DNA from: Derxia gummosa DSM 723
Lineage (GTDB): Bacteria > Pseudomonadota > Gammaproteobacteria > Burkholderiales > Burkholderiaceae_E
Length of the DNA: 64,000 nt
Direction: 5' to 3'
Assembly (NCBI RefSeq): GCF_000482785.1
Contig: NZ_AXWS01000008.1
Location: 992,001 to 1,056,000, forward strand
Shown piece after piece: positions 48,098 through 56,811 of this stretch. Numbering within the stretch: position 1 is the first letter of the stretch; the number at the start of each line of letters is the position of its first letter. A model generated the notes under the pieces. The model saw only the letters and a program-made list of their open reading frames with translations. It had not been told where the DNA came from and made no database searches. Position numbers and translations under genes: made by a program.

Positions 48098-48223
48098 GTC
48101 GCTAGGGTTCCGATGCGCGGCAGAAGATGCATTCGCCGCGCATGTCTGGTCCGAGAGCGGCCCGGTCCCGCCGGGCGCAAGCCCCCTCGCGGGGCTCCAC
48201 GGAGGGACAAAAGCCCGGGAGGA
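48098..48223 (+). ncRNA. guanidine-I riboswitch (ykkC class) upstream of the guanidine carboxylase operon
   Basis: Conserved blocks in order: CTAGGGTTCCG (48102-48112), a P2 hairpin of nine perfect pairs (ATGCGCGGC/GCCGCGCAT), CTGGTCCGAGAG (48146-48157), a GC-rich P3 region, then ACGGAGGGACAAAAGCCC and GGGAGG (48199-48222). Compared with the other copy the loop A of GGGATAAAAG is replaced by GGGACAAAAG. The start codon of the permease gene is 60 bases downstream, with CAGGAG as ribosome site. No terminator hairpin with T run follows, so translational control is likely. Confidence 0.95.
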
Positions 48224-48283
48224 CGCGAACAGGTCGCACGGCCTGCGCCCTCCGAGCCCCTTCCGAAACCACAGGAGCCCCGC

Positions 48284-49150
48284 ATGTCCCACGTCGCGTC
48301 CACGGACGGCACCCGCCCCGCATCACCCACGGCCCCGCCGCCGGTCGCCGCGCGCAAGCGATCCGGCCCCGGCATCTGGACGGTCCGCGGCCAGCTGTCG
48401 CGCAAGCAGTTCTGGCTGTTCGCCACCCTCGGCCTCGTCGTCCCGCTTGCCGGCTGGTGGCTGCTCGCCGCCAGCGAACTCATGGACCCGCACTTCATGC
48501 CCGGCCCGCTGGCCGTGGTGGAGCGGGCCTGGGACTGGGCCACCGACGACCTCGTTCAGGACGCCTGGATCAGCATCTACCGCGTGACCGGCGGCTGGCT
48601 TGCCTCGGCCGTCATCGCGATGCCGCTCGCGGTCTTCATCGGCACCTACCGGCCGGTGCAGGCGATGTTCGAGCCGCTCACCGACTTCATCCGCTACATG
48701 CCGGCCGCCGCCTTCATCCCGCTGGTGATGATCTGGGTCGGCATCGACGAAGGCTCGAAGATCGCGATCATCTTCATCGGCACCTTCTTCCAGATGGTGC
48801 TGATGATGGCCGAGGACGTGCGCCGCGTGCCGATGCAGCAGATCGAGGCCGCGCAGACCATGGGCGCGACCCGGCTGGAGATGCTCACCGAAGTCATCAT
48901 TCCCTCGGCCAGGCCGGCGCTGCTCGACACTCTGCGCGTGACCATGGGCTGGGCCTGGACCTACCTCGTGGTGGCCGAACTCGTCGCCGCCAACTCGGGC
49001 CTCGGCTACTCGATCATGAAGGCACAGCGCTACCTCCAGACCGACAAGATCTTTGCCGGGATCATCGTGATCGGCCTCATCGGCCTCGCGATGGACCAGC
49101 TCTTCCGCGCCCTGCACCGCAAGGCCTTCCCCTGGCTCTACCTGCGCTGA
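48284..49150 (+). CDS. ABC transporter permease (guanidine-type uptake)
   Basis: 288 residues with six hydrophobic segments (the first LFATLGLVVPLAGWWLLAA). The signature EAAQTMGATRLEMLTEVIIPSARPALLDTL is the EAA loop of binding-protein-dependent permeases of the nitrate/taurine/sulfonate type. First gene of the riboswitch operon. It forms a transporter with the ATPase at 49161 and, most likely, the solute-binding protein encoded at 40861, which has its own copy of the riboswitch. CAGGAG before the ATG at 48284. Confidence 0.93.
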   Translation: MSHVASTDGTRPASPTAPPPVAARKRSGPGIWTVRGQLSRKQFWLFATLGLVVPLAGWWLLAASELMDPHFMPGPLAVVERAWDWATDDLVQDAWISIYRVTGGWLASAVIAMPLAVFIGTYRPVQAMFEPLTDFIRYMPAAAFIPLVMIWVGIDEGSKIAIIFIGTFFQMVLMMAEDVRRVPMQQIEAAQTMGATRLEMLTEVIIPSARPALLDTLRVTMGWAWTYLVVAELVAANSGLGYSIMKAQRYLQTDKIFAGIIVIGLIGLAMDQLFRALHRKAFPWLYLR

Positions 49151-49160
49151 AAGGCCCCGC

Positions 49161-50006
49161 ATGTCACGGCATATCAATGTGCTCGGCCTCAACAAGCGCT
49201 ACCCCGGCGCGACCGGCCCCGACGCGCTCGAGAGCATCGACCTGAGCATCGAGCCGGGCGAGTTCGTCACGCTCGTGGGCGCCTCGGGCTGCGGCAAGAG
49301 CACCCTGCTGCGCATCATCGGCGGGCTCGAAACCCGCACCGGCGGCGACGTGTGCATCGACGGCGTGCCGGTCGATGGCCCTGGCGTCGATCGCGCGATG
49401 GTGTTCCAGCACTACAGCCTCTACCCCTGGCTGAGCGTCACCGACAACATCCGCTTCACGCGCAAGCTCAAGGCGCACACGGCCGATTCCACCTCGGCCA
49501 GCGTCGAGGCCGCGAGCGGCCGCGCCGACACGCTCATCCGCGTGATGGGCCTCGGCCATGTGCGCGACGCCTGGCCCAACCAGCTCTCGGGCGGCATGCA
49601 GCAGCGCGTCGCCATCGCGCGCGCCCTCATGCCGAAGCCGCCGATCCTGCTTATGGACGAGCCCTTCGGCGCGCTCGACGCGCAGACGCGCGACGTGATG
49701 CACGACCTCATCCGCCATCTGGCCAAGGTCGAGAAGACGACGATCGTCTTCGTCACGCATGACGTCGATGAAGCCATCTACCTCGGCTCGCGCGTCGTGG
49801 TGCTCGCGCCTCGCCCGGGGCGCATCGACAGCATCCACGCCGTGCCCCTGCCCGCCCAGCGCACCCAGGACATGAAGCTCGCCCCCGACTTCCTCGCGCT
49901 CAAGAAGACCATCCTCGACCGCATCCGCGAAACCTCAGGCATGAAGACCGACCTCGACCTGCTCGAAAAACTCACCGCCGGCACGGCGCTGGAGGCCCGC
50001 GAATGA
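49161..50006 (+). CDS. ABC transporter ATP-binding protein (guanidine-type uptake)
   Basis: 281 residues: Walker [10 protein letters not shown], signature LSGGMQQR, Walker [12 protein letters not shown] and H-loop TVIVFVTHD-like FVTHDVDEA. Nitrate/taurine/sulfonate-type ATPase. Located 10 bases after the permease. Its stop TGA overlaps the ATG of the next gene (ATGA). The C-terminal extension [17 protein letters not shown] is short. Assigned to guanidine uptake by riboswitch and operon context. Confidence 0.94.
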   Translation: MSRHINVLGLNKRYPGATGPDALESIDLSIEPGEFVTLVGASGCGKSTLLRIIGGLETRTGGDVCIDGVPVDGPGVDRAMVFQHYSLYPWLSVTDNIRFTRKLKAHTADSTSASVEAASGRADTLIRVMGLGHVRDAWPNQLSGGMQQRVAIARALMPKPPILLMDEPFGALDAQTRDVMHDLIRHLAKVEKTTIVFVTHDVDEAIYLGSRVVVLAPRPGRIDSIHAVPLPAQRTQDMKLAPDFLALKKTILDRIRETSGMKTDLDLLEKLTAGTALEARE

Positions 50007-50737
50007 GCCTGCCCCCGATCAAGCCCGAACTGCTGCTCTGGACCGAGGAGATTCCCGGCGGCACGCACTGGTCCGGCGTGGTGCGCCGTGGCACCACGCT
50101 GCGCTTCACCGACCTCGAAGGGCGCGCCAACGTGGCGCTCATCCTCTTCAACGCCGAGGAGAAGCTCGAGCGCTACAACATGCCCGACACGCTCAAGACC
50201 CAGCACATCGCCCACCTCACGGCCGGCCATGCGCTGCATTCCGACATGGGCCGGGTGATGGCCTCGATCCCGGCCGACAGCCTCGGCTGGCACGACCCGA
50301 TCGTCGGCCCGATCGACGACGCGACGGTGGCGAAGAAGTACGGCACGTGCACCTATCAGGAAGCGCGCAACGGCATGTTCCGCAGCGCGCGCACCGGCCT
50401 GCTGATCGAGCTGGGCAAGGTCGGGCTCGGCAAGAAGGACCTCGGCCCGACGCTCAACCTGTTCAGCAAGGTGCTCGCCGATGACGCGGGCGCGCTGCAT
50501 TTCGACGCCGCCCACCGCAAGGCCGGCGCCCGGATCGACCTGCGCATGGAGATGACCTGCCTCGTCGCGCTGTCGGCCGCGCCGCATGCGCTCGACCCGT
50601 CGCCCGTGTACGCGCCCGGCCCGGTGCGCATCGAATGCTGGCGCTCCGGCACCGCCGGCCCCGACGACCGCTGCCGCCTAAGCCGCCCCGAGAACGCGCG
50701 CGGCTTCACCAACACCGAGCGCTACTACGCCTGCTGA
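50003..50737 (+). CDS. carboxyguanidine deiminase subunit / urea-amidolyase-associated protein 1 (DUF1989)
   Basis: 244 residues of the DUF1989 family, formerly urea amidolyase-associated protein UAAP1. Characteristic runs: [59 protein letters not shown] and [16 protein letters not shown]. Members of this pair were shown elsewhere to be CgdA/CgdB, the subunits of carboxyguanidine deiminase that turn carboxyguanidine into allophanate and ammonia. Candidate zinc ligands are in the GRV and HDP regions. Which of the two is CgdA cannot be told from sequence alone. Coupled to the ATPase gene by a four-base overlap. Confidence 0.9.
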   Translation: MSLPPIKPELLLWTEEIPGGTHWSGVVRRGTTLRFTDLEGRANVALILFNAEEKLERYNMPDTLKTQHIAHLTAGHALHSDMGRVMASIPADSLGWHDPIVGPIDDATVAKKYGTCTYQEARNGMFRSARTGLLIELGKVGLGKKDLGPTLNLFSKVLADDAGALHFDAAHRKAGARIDLRMEMTCLVALSAAPHALDPSPVYAPGPVRIECWRSGTAGPDDRCRLSRPENARGFTNTERYYAC

Positions 50738-50748
50738 CGGAGCACGAC

Positions 50749-51444
50749 ATGACGACCAGCTTCAACCTCGTCGAGAGCCGCCTGCGCGCCGAAGACGCGG
50801 TGTTTACCGAAACCGTGCCGGCCGGCGAAGGCTGGCTGCACGAGATCAAGGCCGGGCAGGTGTTCCGCATCTTCGACCTCGAAGGCAACCAGGCGGTGGA
50901 CACGCTGTTCTTCAGCGCCGCCGACCCGACCGAGCGCTACAGCGCCCAAGACACGATCGCGGCCCAGGGCGGGCTTTACCTCACGGCCGGCAGCGTGCTC
51001 ATGAGCAACGAGGGCCGGCCGATGCTCACGATCGTGGCCGACACCTGCGGCCGCCACGACACCCTCGGTGGCGCCTGCGCGGCCGAAAGCAACACCACGC
51101 GCTACGCCCTCGAAAAGCGGCCGATGCACTCCTGCCGCGACACCTACCTGCAAACGCTTGCACGTTGCGCCTGCGAAGGCGGGCCACTGTCTCGCCTGGG
51201 CCTGACCAAGCGCGACATCACGGCCAACATCAACTTCTTCATGAACGTGCCGGTCACGCCGCAAGGCGGCCTCAGCTTCGAGGACGGCGTGTCGGCGCCG
51301 GGCAAGTACGTCGAGATGCGCGCCGAGATGGACGTGGTCTGCCTCATCTCCAACTGTCCCCAGCTCAACAACCCCTGCAACGGCTGGAATCCGACGCCGG
51401 TGCAACTGCTGATCTGGGATGCGCCCGCCGAGGCGCTGGCCTGA
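50749..51444 (+). CDS. carboxyguanidine deiminase subunit / urea-amidolyase-associated protein 2 (DUF1989)
   Basis: 231 residues, second DUF1989 member. It has [87 protein letters not shown] and [24 protein letters not shown], with a conserved Cys/His pattern. Probable partner subunit of the upstream protein in carboxyguanidine deiminase. ATG at 50749 follows the previous stop by 11 bases. A perfect TGCAAACGCTTGCA dyad lies in the gene (51149-51162). Confidence 0.9.
   Translation: MTTSFNLVESRLRAEDAVFTETVPAGEGWLHEIKAGQVFRIFDLEGNQAVDTLFFSAADPTERYSAQDTIAAQGGLYLTAGSVLMSNEGRPMLTIVADTCGRHDTLGGACAAESNTTRYALEKRPMHSCRDTYLQTLARCACEGGPLSRLGLTKRDITANINFFMNVPVTPQGGLSFEDGVSAPGKYVEMRAEMDVVCLISNCPQLNNPCNGWNPTPVQLLIWDAPAEALA
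51149..51162. repeat. dyad TGCAA-N4-TTGCA, copy 2 (perfect)
   Basis: TGCAAACGCTTGCA inside the second deiminase subunit gene, read as CTG CAA ACG CTT GCA, using CTT and CAA, which are uncommon codons here. Confidence 0.8.
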
Positions 51445-51628
51445 GTCCTGCAATGCGTCCGGGCCGTTGCACTTCGTTGCCGATTCGCGGGCGATGACGG
51501 TGCAGCGACTGGCTCGCACCCTCCATGGCTGCACCAGCCCGGCGCGTTGGAGCGACGCGCCGAGGGCGACGGGACGACCCGCCGCCCTTCCCTGACACGA
51601 CGCGGGACGACCCGCGCTGCGAGCTTCG

Positions 51629-54600
51629 ATGTTCGACAAGGTCCTGATCGCCAACCGCGGTGCCATCGCGTGCCGCGTCATCCGCACGCTGCGCCGCATG
51701 GGCGTGAAGTCGGTCGCCGTCTTTTCCGACGCCGACCGGCATTCGCGCCATGTGAGCGAGGCCGACGAGGCCGTGCGCCTCGGGCCGGCGCCGGCGAGCG
51801 AGAGCTATCTGCGCGTCGATCTCATCCTCGACGCGGCCAAGCGCACGGGCGCGCAGGCGATCCATCCGGGCTACGGCTTCCTGTCCGAGAACGCCGACTT
51901 CGCCGAGGCCTGCGCGGCGGCCGGCATCGCCTTCATCGGCCCGACGCCGGCGCAGATGCGCGACTTCGGCCTCAAGCACACGGCGCGAGCGCTGGCGCTC
52001 GCGGCCGGCGTGCCGCTGTCGCCGGGTTCCGATCTGCTGCCCGACCTCGACACCGCGCGCGCCGAAGCCGCGCGCATCGGCTATCCGGTCATGCTCAAGA
52101 GCACGGCGGGCGGCGGCGGCATCGGCATGCAGCTCGTGCGCGATCCCGCCGCGCTCGACGCCGCCTATGCCTCCGTGCAAAGGCTTGCAACCAGCGCCTT
52201 CAAGTCGGGCGGCATGTTCCTGGAGAAGTACATCGAGCAGGCGCGCCACATCGAGGTGCAGATCTTCGGCGACGGGCGCGGCAATGTCGTCGCCCTCGGT
52301 GAGCGCGACTGTTCGCTGCAACGGCGCAATCAGAAGGTGGTCGAAGAGGCGCCCGCGCCCGGACTGAGCGCCGAGCAGCGCGCGCGGCTGCACCGCACCG
52401 CCGCCGACCTCGGCCGCAGCATCAGCTACCAGTCGGCCGGCACGGTCGAGTTCGTGTACGACGTGCCGAGCGGCGAGTTCTACTTTCTCGAAGTCAACAC
52501 CCGGCTCCAGGTCGAGCACGGCGTGACCGAGCAGATCACCGGCATCGACCTCGTCGAATGGATGGTGAAGCAGGCCGCCGGCGAACTGGACCTTGCCGGC
52601 TTTGAGCCGAGCTTTGCCGGCCATTCGATCCAGGCCCGCCTCTACGCCGAAGACCCGGCGCGCAACTTCCAGCCGAGCAGCGGCCTGCTGACCGACGTGG
52701 CCTGGGCCGACGCCGCGCGCATCGAGACCTGGGTCGAGCGCGGCAGCATCGTGCCGCCCAACTACGACCCGATGATCGCCAAGATCATCGTCACCGCCGC
52801 CGACCGCGAGGCCGCGATCGCCGCGCTCGGCGACGCGCTCGCGGGCACGCGCATCGGCGGCATCGAGACCAACCTCGGCTATCTGCGCGCGATCACCGCG
52901 AGCGACACCTTCGCGCGCGGCGAGCAGACGACGCGCTGGCTCGGCGGCTTCGCCTTCGCGCAGCGCGCCGTCGAGGTGCTGGAACCCGGCGTGCAGACGA
53001 CGGTGCAGGACTGGCCCGGTCGCCTCGGCTACTGGGATGTGGGCATGCCGCCCTCGGGGCCGATGGACGACCTGTCGCTGCGCATCGCCAACCGGCTCGT
53101 CGGCAACCACGAGGGCGCGGCGGCGCTGGAAATCACGATGGCGGGGCCGGTGCTGCGCTTCCATTGCGATGCGCGGATCGCGCTCGCGGGCGCAGCGATG
53201 GAGGTGCTGCTCACGCTGCCGGTTGCGGGGGATTTTGAATCCCCTGCCTCGCGCACCGCGGACTTAAACTCCGCGGCCGCCCCGCGCCCCCTCGCCTTCG
53301 GCCAGCCCCACGACATCCCCGCCGGCAGCACGCTCGCGATCGGCCGCGCCGCCGGTGCCGGCGCGCGCGCCTATCTCGCCATCGCAGGCGCGATCGACGT
53401 GCCCGATTACCTCGGCAGCAAGAGCACCTTCACGCTCGGCCAGGTCGGCGGCCACGGCGGCCGCGCGCTACGCACCGGCGACATGCTCCATCTCGGCGCG
53501 GCACCGGCTGCAAGCCTTTGCACGATCCCGCCCGCTTCCCTGCCTGAGCTGACTCACGACTGGGAAGTCGGCATCTTCTACGGCCCGCATGGCGCGCCCG
53601 ACTTCTTCACCGACGCCGACATCGACGCCCTGCTCTCGACCGACTGGGAGATCCACTACAACTCCAGCCGCACCGGCGTGCGCCTCATCGGCCCCAGGCC
53701 GGAATGGGCGCGGCGCGACGGCGGCGAAGCCGGCCTGCATCCGTCCAACATCCACGACAACGCCTACGCGATCGGCTCGATCGACTTCACCGGCGACATG
53801 CCGGTGCTGCTCGGCCCCGACGGCCCGAGCCTCGGCGGCTTCGTCTGCCCCGGCGTCGTGGCCGAAGCCGAGCTGTGGAAGCTCGGCCAGCTGCGCCCCG
53901 GCGACCGGCTGCGCTTCCGCAAGCTCACGCCCGCCGAAGGCCAGGCGCTGTTCGACCGCAAGCAGGCGCTGCTCGCGGGCTTCGGCGATGGCGCGGTGGC
54001 CGAGCGCTCGTTCTCGGCCGTGCTCGACCGGCGCTTCGCCGCCGGCAAGGCGGATGTGGTGATGCCGGAAAGCGCGGGACATGCGCTCACGCGCGGCGCG
54101 GCGCCGGCCGACAGCACGGACGCGCCGGCAGTGCCGCGCGACGACACGGGCGCGCCGCCCACCGCAACCGCGATGCAGCCTGCCGACGCCGCGCGCGCCG
54201 GCCTTGCCACGCCCCTGCCCCCCGGCGCCCTCCGCGCCACCGACGCCTGCGACCCCGTCCTCCTGCGCCTGCCCGCCGTCGCCGACCGTCCGGCCGTCAC
54301 CTACCGCCGCGCCGGCGACCTGAACCTGCTCGTCGAATACGGCCCGCTCGTGCTCGACCTCGACCTGCGCTTCCGCGCCCATGTGCTCATGCAAGCGCTT
54401 GGGGCCGCGCGCGCCGAGGGCCGGCTGCGCGGGATCGTCGATCTCACGCCGGGCATCCGCTCGCTCCAGGTGCATTACGACCCCGAGGTCATCGGCGAGT
54501 CGAAGCTGCTCGACGTGCTGCTCGCGGCCGAGGCCGAGCTGCCCGGCCACGACAGCATCGAGATCAGCTCGCGCATCGTCCACCTGCCGCTCGCCTGGGA

Positions 54601-55516
54601 CGACAGCCAGACCCAGCTCGCCACGCGCAAGTACATGCAATCGGTGCGCAAGGACGCGCCCTGGTGCCCCAGCAACATCGAGTTCATCCGCCGCATCAAC
54701 GGGCTGGAAAGCATCGACGAGGTCAAGCGCATCGTCTATGACGCGAGCTATCTTGTGCTCGGCCTGGGTGACGTCTATCTCGGCGCGCCGGTCGCCACGC
54801 CGGTCGATCCGCGCCACCGGCTCGTCACCACCAAGTACAACCCCGCGCGCACCTGGACGCCCGAGAACGCGGTCGGCATCGGTGGCGCCTACATGTGCAT
54901 CTACGGCATGGAAGGCCCCGGCGGCTACCAGTTCGTCGGCCGCACGCTGCCGATCTGGAACCGCTGGAAGCACACGCCCGACTTCCGCGACGGCAAGCCC
55001 TGGCTGCTGCGCTTCTTTGACCGCATCCGCTATTTCGAGGTGAGCGAGGAGGAGCTGCTCGACTTGCGCGACGGCTTCCTGCACGGCCGCAACCACCTCC
55101 GCATCGAGGACGAGACCTTCCGCCTCGCCGACTACCGCCGCTTCCTCGCCGACAACGCCGACAGCATCGGCGCCTTCAAGACGCGCCAGCAGGCCGCCTT
55201 CGACGCCGAGCGCGAACGCTGGCGCGCCGCCGGCCAGGCCGAACACATCGACGAATCCGCCGTCGCGCCCGAGGAAGACGCCACCGCCCTGCCGCCCGAC
55301 GTGAAAGCGATTGCAAGCCCCGTCTCGGGCAGCGTCTGGAAGCTCGCGGTCGAGCCCGGCCAGCGCGTGAGCGCGGGCGACACGCTCGTCGTCGTCGAGT
55401 CGATGAAGATGGAATTCCCGGTCGCAGCGCCCGTCGGCGGCAGCGTGACCCACCTCCTGTGCCACGAGGGCGCGCCGGTTCAGGCCGGCCAGAACCTCGT
55501 CGGCCTGCGGCCCTGA
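51629..55516 (+). CDS. guanidine carboxylase (urea carboxylase family)
   Basis: Biotin enzyme of 1295 residues. Biotin carboxylase domain about 1-450 (ANRGAIACRVIRTLRRMG, STAGGGGIGMQLVRD, EVNTRLQVEHGVTEQ), then an AHS2/KipA-type domain (about 460-790: TTVQDWPGRLGYWDVGMPPSGPMDDLSLRIANRLVG), a low-complexity Ala/Pro linker around 810-860, an AHS1/KipI-type domain (about 880-1090: YGPLVLDLDLRF, TPGIRSLQVHYDP, WTPENAVGIGGAYMCIYGMEGPGGYQFVGRT) and a biotinyl domain with VVESMKME (biotinyl Lys1260). It carboxylates guanidine or urea. The riboswitch, deiminase genes and transporter point to guanidine; the single residue that separates the two needs an alignment. Confidence 0.93.
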   Translation: MFDKVLIANRGAIACRVIRTLRRMGVKSVAVFSDADRHSRHVSEADEAVRLGPAPASESYLRVDLILDAAKRTGAQAIHPGYGFLSENADFAEACAAAGIAFIGPTPAQMRDFGLKHTARALALAAGVPLSPGSDLLPDLDTARAEAARIGYPVMLKSTAGGGGIGMQLVRDPAALDAAYASVQRLATSAFKSGGMFLEKYIEQARHIEVQIFGDGRGNVVALGERDCSLQRRNQKVVEEAPAPGLSAEQRARLHRTAADLGRSISYQSAGTVEFVYDVPSGEFYFLEVNTRLQVEHGVTEQITGIDLVEWMVKQAAGELDLAGFEPSFAGHSIQARLYAEDPARNFQPSSGLLTDVAWADAARIETWVERGSIVPPNYDPMIAKIIVTAADREAAIAALGDALAGTRIGGIETNLGYLRAITASDTFARGEQTTRWLGGFAFAQRAVEVLEPGVQTTVQDWPGRLGYWDVGMPPSGPMDDLSLRIANRLVGNHEGAAALEITMAGPVLRFHCDARIALAGAAMEVLLTLPVAGDFESPASRTADLNSAAAPRPLAFGQPHDIPAGSTLAIGRAAGAGARAYLAIAGAIDVPDYLGSKSTFTLGQVGGHGGRALRTGDMLHLGAAPAASLCTIPPASLPELTHDWEVGIFYGPHGAPDFFTDADIDALLSTDWEIHYNSSRTGVRLIGPRPEWARRDGGEAGLHPSNIHDNAYAIGSIDFTGDMPVLLGPDGPSLGGFVCPGVVAEAELWKLGQLRPGDRLRFRKLTPAEGQALFDRKQALLAGFGDGAVAERSFSAVLDRRFAAGKADVVMPESAGHALTRGAAPADSTDAPAVPRDDTGAPPTATAMQPADAARAGLATPLPPGALRATDACDPVLLRLPAVADRPAVTYRRAGDLNLLVEYGPLVLDLDLRFRAHVLMQALGAARAEGRLRGIVDLTPGIRSLQVHYDPEVIGESKLLDVLLAAEAELPGHDSIEISSRIVHLPLAWDDSQTQLATRKYMQSVRKDAPWCPSNIEFIRRINGLESIDEVKRIVYDASYLVLGLGDVYLGAPVATPVDPRHRLVTTKYNPARTWTPENAVGIGGAYMCIYGMEGPGGYQFVGRTLPIWNRWKHTPDFRDGKPWLLRFFDRIRYFEVSEEELLDLRDGFLHGRNHLRIEDETFRLADYRRFLADNADSIGAFKTRQQAAFDAERERWRAAGQAEHIDESAVAPEEDATALPPDVKAIASPVSGSVWKLAVEPGQRVSAGDTLVVVESMKMEFPVAAPVGGSVTHLLCHEGAPVQAGQNLVGLRP
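52176..52189. repeat. dyad TGCAA-N4-TTGCA, copy 3 (perfect)
   Basis: TGCAAAGGCTTGCA inside the guanidine carboxylase gene, read as GTG CAA AGG CTT GCA; AGG and CTT are rare in this DNA. Confidence 0.8.
53509..53522. repeat. dyad TGCAA-N4-TTGCA, copy 4 (perfect)
   Basis: TGCAAGCCTTTGCA inside the guanidine carboxylase gene, read as GCT GCA AGC CTT TGC ACG, a different frame from copies 2 and 3. Confidence 0.8.
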
Positions 55517-55590
55517 AACGAGGCCGACACCGCTTTCACTCAAGCAGTACCCATCCCCGCAGCAAGCCCTCGACAGGAGAAAAGAAGACC

Positions 55591-56484
55591 ATGACGAAGA
55601 CCACGCTCAAGACGGCACTGCCGCTCGCCCTCGCCACGCTGCTCGGCGTTGCCGCCCTGCCCGCGATGGCCGAGGAGGAAGCCGCGCCCGCCCTGACCGG
55701 CCACGTCGATCTGTACTCGCGCTATGTGCTGCGCGGGCTGACCAGCACCTACGGCAACGGCGCGCCGCTCGGCAACAAGGGCGCGGACGCGCCCGAGTAC
55801 AACCATGTGGTTCCGCAATGGGGCGTCGACTACGCCGACCCGTCGGGCTTCTACGCCGGCTACTGGGCCTCGCTCGTCAACTACTCGTACAAGCAGCTCG
55901 GCAAGTCATACAGCGACCGCTCGATCACCGAATGGCAGAAGGACAAGTCGGTCGAGAACGATCTGTACGCGGGCTATGTGGGCAGCATCGGCGACTTCGG
56001 CTACACCGTCGGCCTGACCTATTACTACTACTACAACAGCACCGCCTCGAATGCGCCCGAGTCCAAGCTCGGCTGGAGCTACGGCAAGTTCAGCGGCTAT
56101 GCGCAGACGCTGCTGAAGGACGTTATCTGGGGCAACAAGGGCGACACCTACTTCACGCTCAACTTCAGCGACAAGCTGGTCAACGACATCACCTTCACCG
56201 CGAGCCTCGGCTGGTACTACTACAAGAAGGAAGGCAAGTACGTGGGCACGACCGACACGTTCACCGGCAACAAGTGCGGCGCGGGCGAGGCCTTCAACGT
56301 CAACGGCTGCTATGCCGGCGACACGCCCGTCACCCAGGGCTTCCGCCACATGATCTTCGGCATCGCGCAACCCATCGGCGATACCGGCCTGACCTGGGGC
56401 ACCCAGCTCATCCTGCCGGGCGTGAACCGCTGGGGCACGTCGCAGAAGCCGCGCATCGTCGGCTCGCTGAGCTACGGCTTCTGA
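55591..56484 (+). CDS. TorF-family putative porin
   Basis: 297 residues. The signal peptide MTKTTLKTALPLALATLLGVAALPAMA is followed by a beta-barrel with many alternating aromatic/hydrophobic stretches (YAGYWASLVNYSYKQLGKSYS, GFGYTVGLTYYYYYN-like YTVGLTYYYYYN), a FTLNFSDKLVNDITFTASLGWYYYKKEG region and a final RIVGSLSYGF with terminal Phe. It matches the TorF (TIGR02001-like) outer-membrane family. It lies 74 bases after the carboxylase and may be the outer-membrane entry for guanidino compounds. A separate promoter cannot be excluded. Confidence 0.85.
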   Translation: MTKTTLKTALPLALATLLGVAALPAMAEEEAAPALTGHVDLYSRYVLRGLTSTYGNGAPLGNKGADAPEYNHVVPQWGVDYADPSGFYAGYWASLVNYSYKQLGKSYSDRSITEWQKDKSVENDLYAGYVGSIGDFGYTVGLTYYYYYNSTASNAPESKLGWSYGKFSGYAQTLLKDVIWGNKGDTYFTLNFSDKLVNDITFTASLGWYYYKKEGKYVGTTDTFTGNKCGAGEAFNVNGCYAGDTPVTQGFRHMIFGIAQPIGDTGLTWGTQLILPGVNRWGTSQKPRIVGSLSYGF

Positions 56485-56514
56485 TGGCTTGTCGCCGGCC
56501 CGGATCGGCGTGAT

Positions 56515-56811
56515 TCAGGCCGGCGCGATGTCGAGCTCGCACACTTCGAGCGCGACGACGAAGACCTGACGGATCTGCTCGACGCAGGCCGTCGTCTCCA
56601 GTTCCAGCTCGAAGCCGAGCCGGCATTCGGTGAGATCGGGCTGGTCCAGCCCGGCCAGCGCGGTCGCCAGCGTGCGCACGCGCCGCACCCGCCCCACCGA
56701 GCCGAGATAGCGCAGGAAGGACAGCGGGTCCGAACCCTTTCGAAAGCCCCCGCCATCGAAATGCACGCCGATGCGCCAGCGCTGCGGGACCGGATCGGCG
56801 GCATCACTCAA
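56515..56811 (-). CDS. CheA-like regulatory fragment (98 aa)
   Basis: The chain RIGVHFDGGGFRKGSDPLSFLRYLGSVGRVRRVRTLATALAGL, then GFELELETTACVEQIRQVFVVALEVCELDI, looks like the CheA segment that follows the phosphotransfer helices (FDPEPD...GNDPLFILREL...ELETDA...IRDVFEFVED). No phosphotransfer His, kinase or CheW domain follows. The start is TTG at 56811, overlapping the STAS stop (TTGA), with GGAG eight bases upstream. It is probably a small regulatory adapter of the STAS protein. Function not known. Confidence 0.65.
   Translation of the reverse strand: MSDAADPVPQRWRIGVHFDGGGFRKGSDPLSFLRYLGSVGRVRRVRTLATALAGLDQPDLTECRLGFELELETTACVEQIRQVFVVALEVCELDIAPA

Noticed and set aside
51629-55516. Plain urea carboxylase call
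   Set aside because: The guanidine-I riboswitch, the deiminase subunits and the transporter in the same operon point to guanidine; the domain set is the same for both.
53468-55543. Long minus-strand open frame opposite the carboxylase gene
   Set aside because: Antisense of a clear real gene; similar long antisense frames occur opposite the TonB receptor (23038-24945) and the chemoreceptor (25307-27223).
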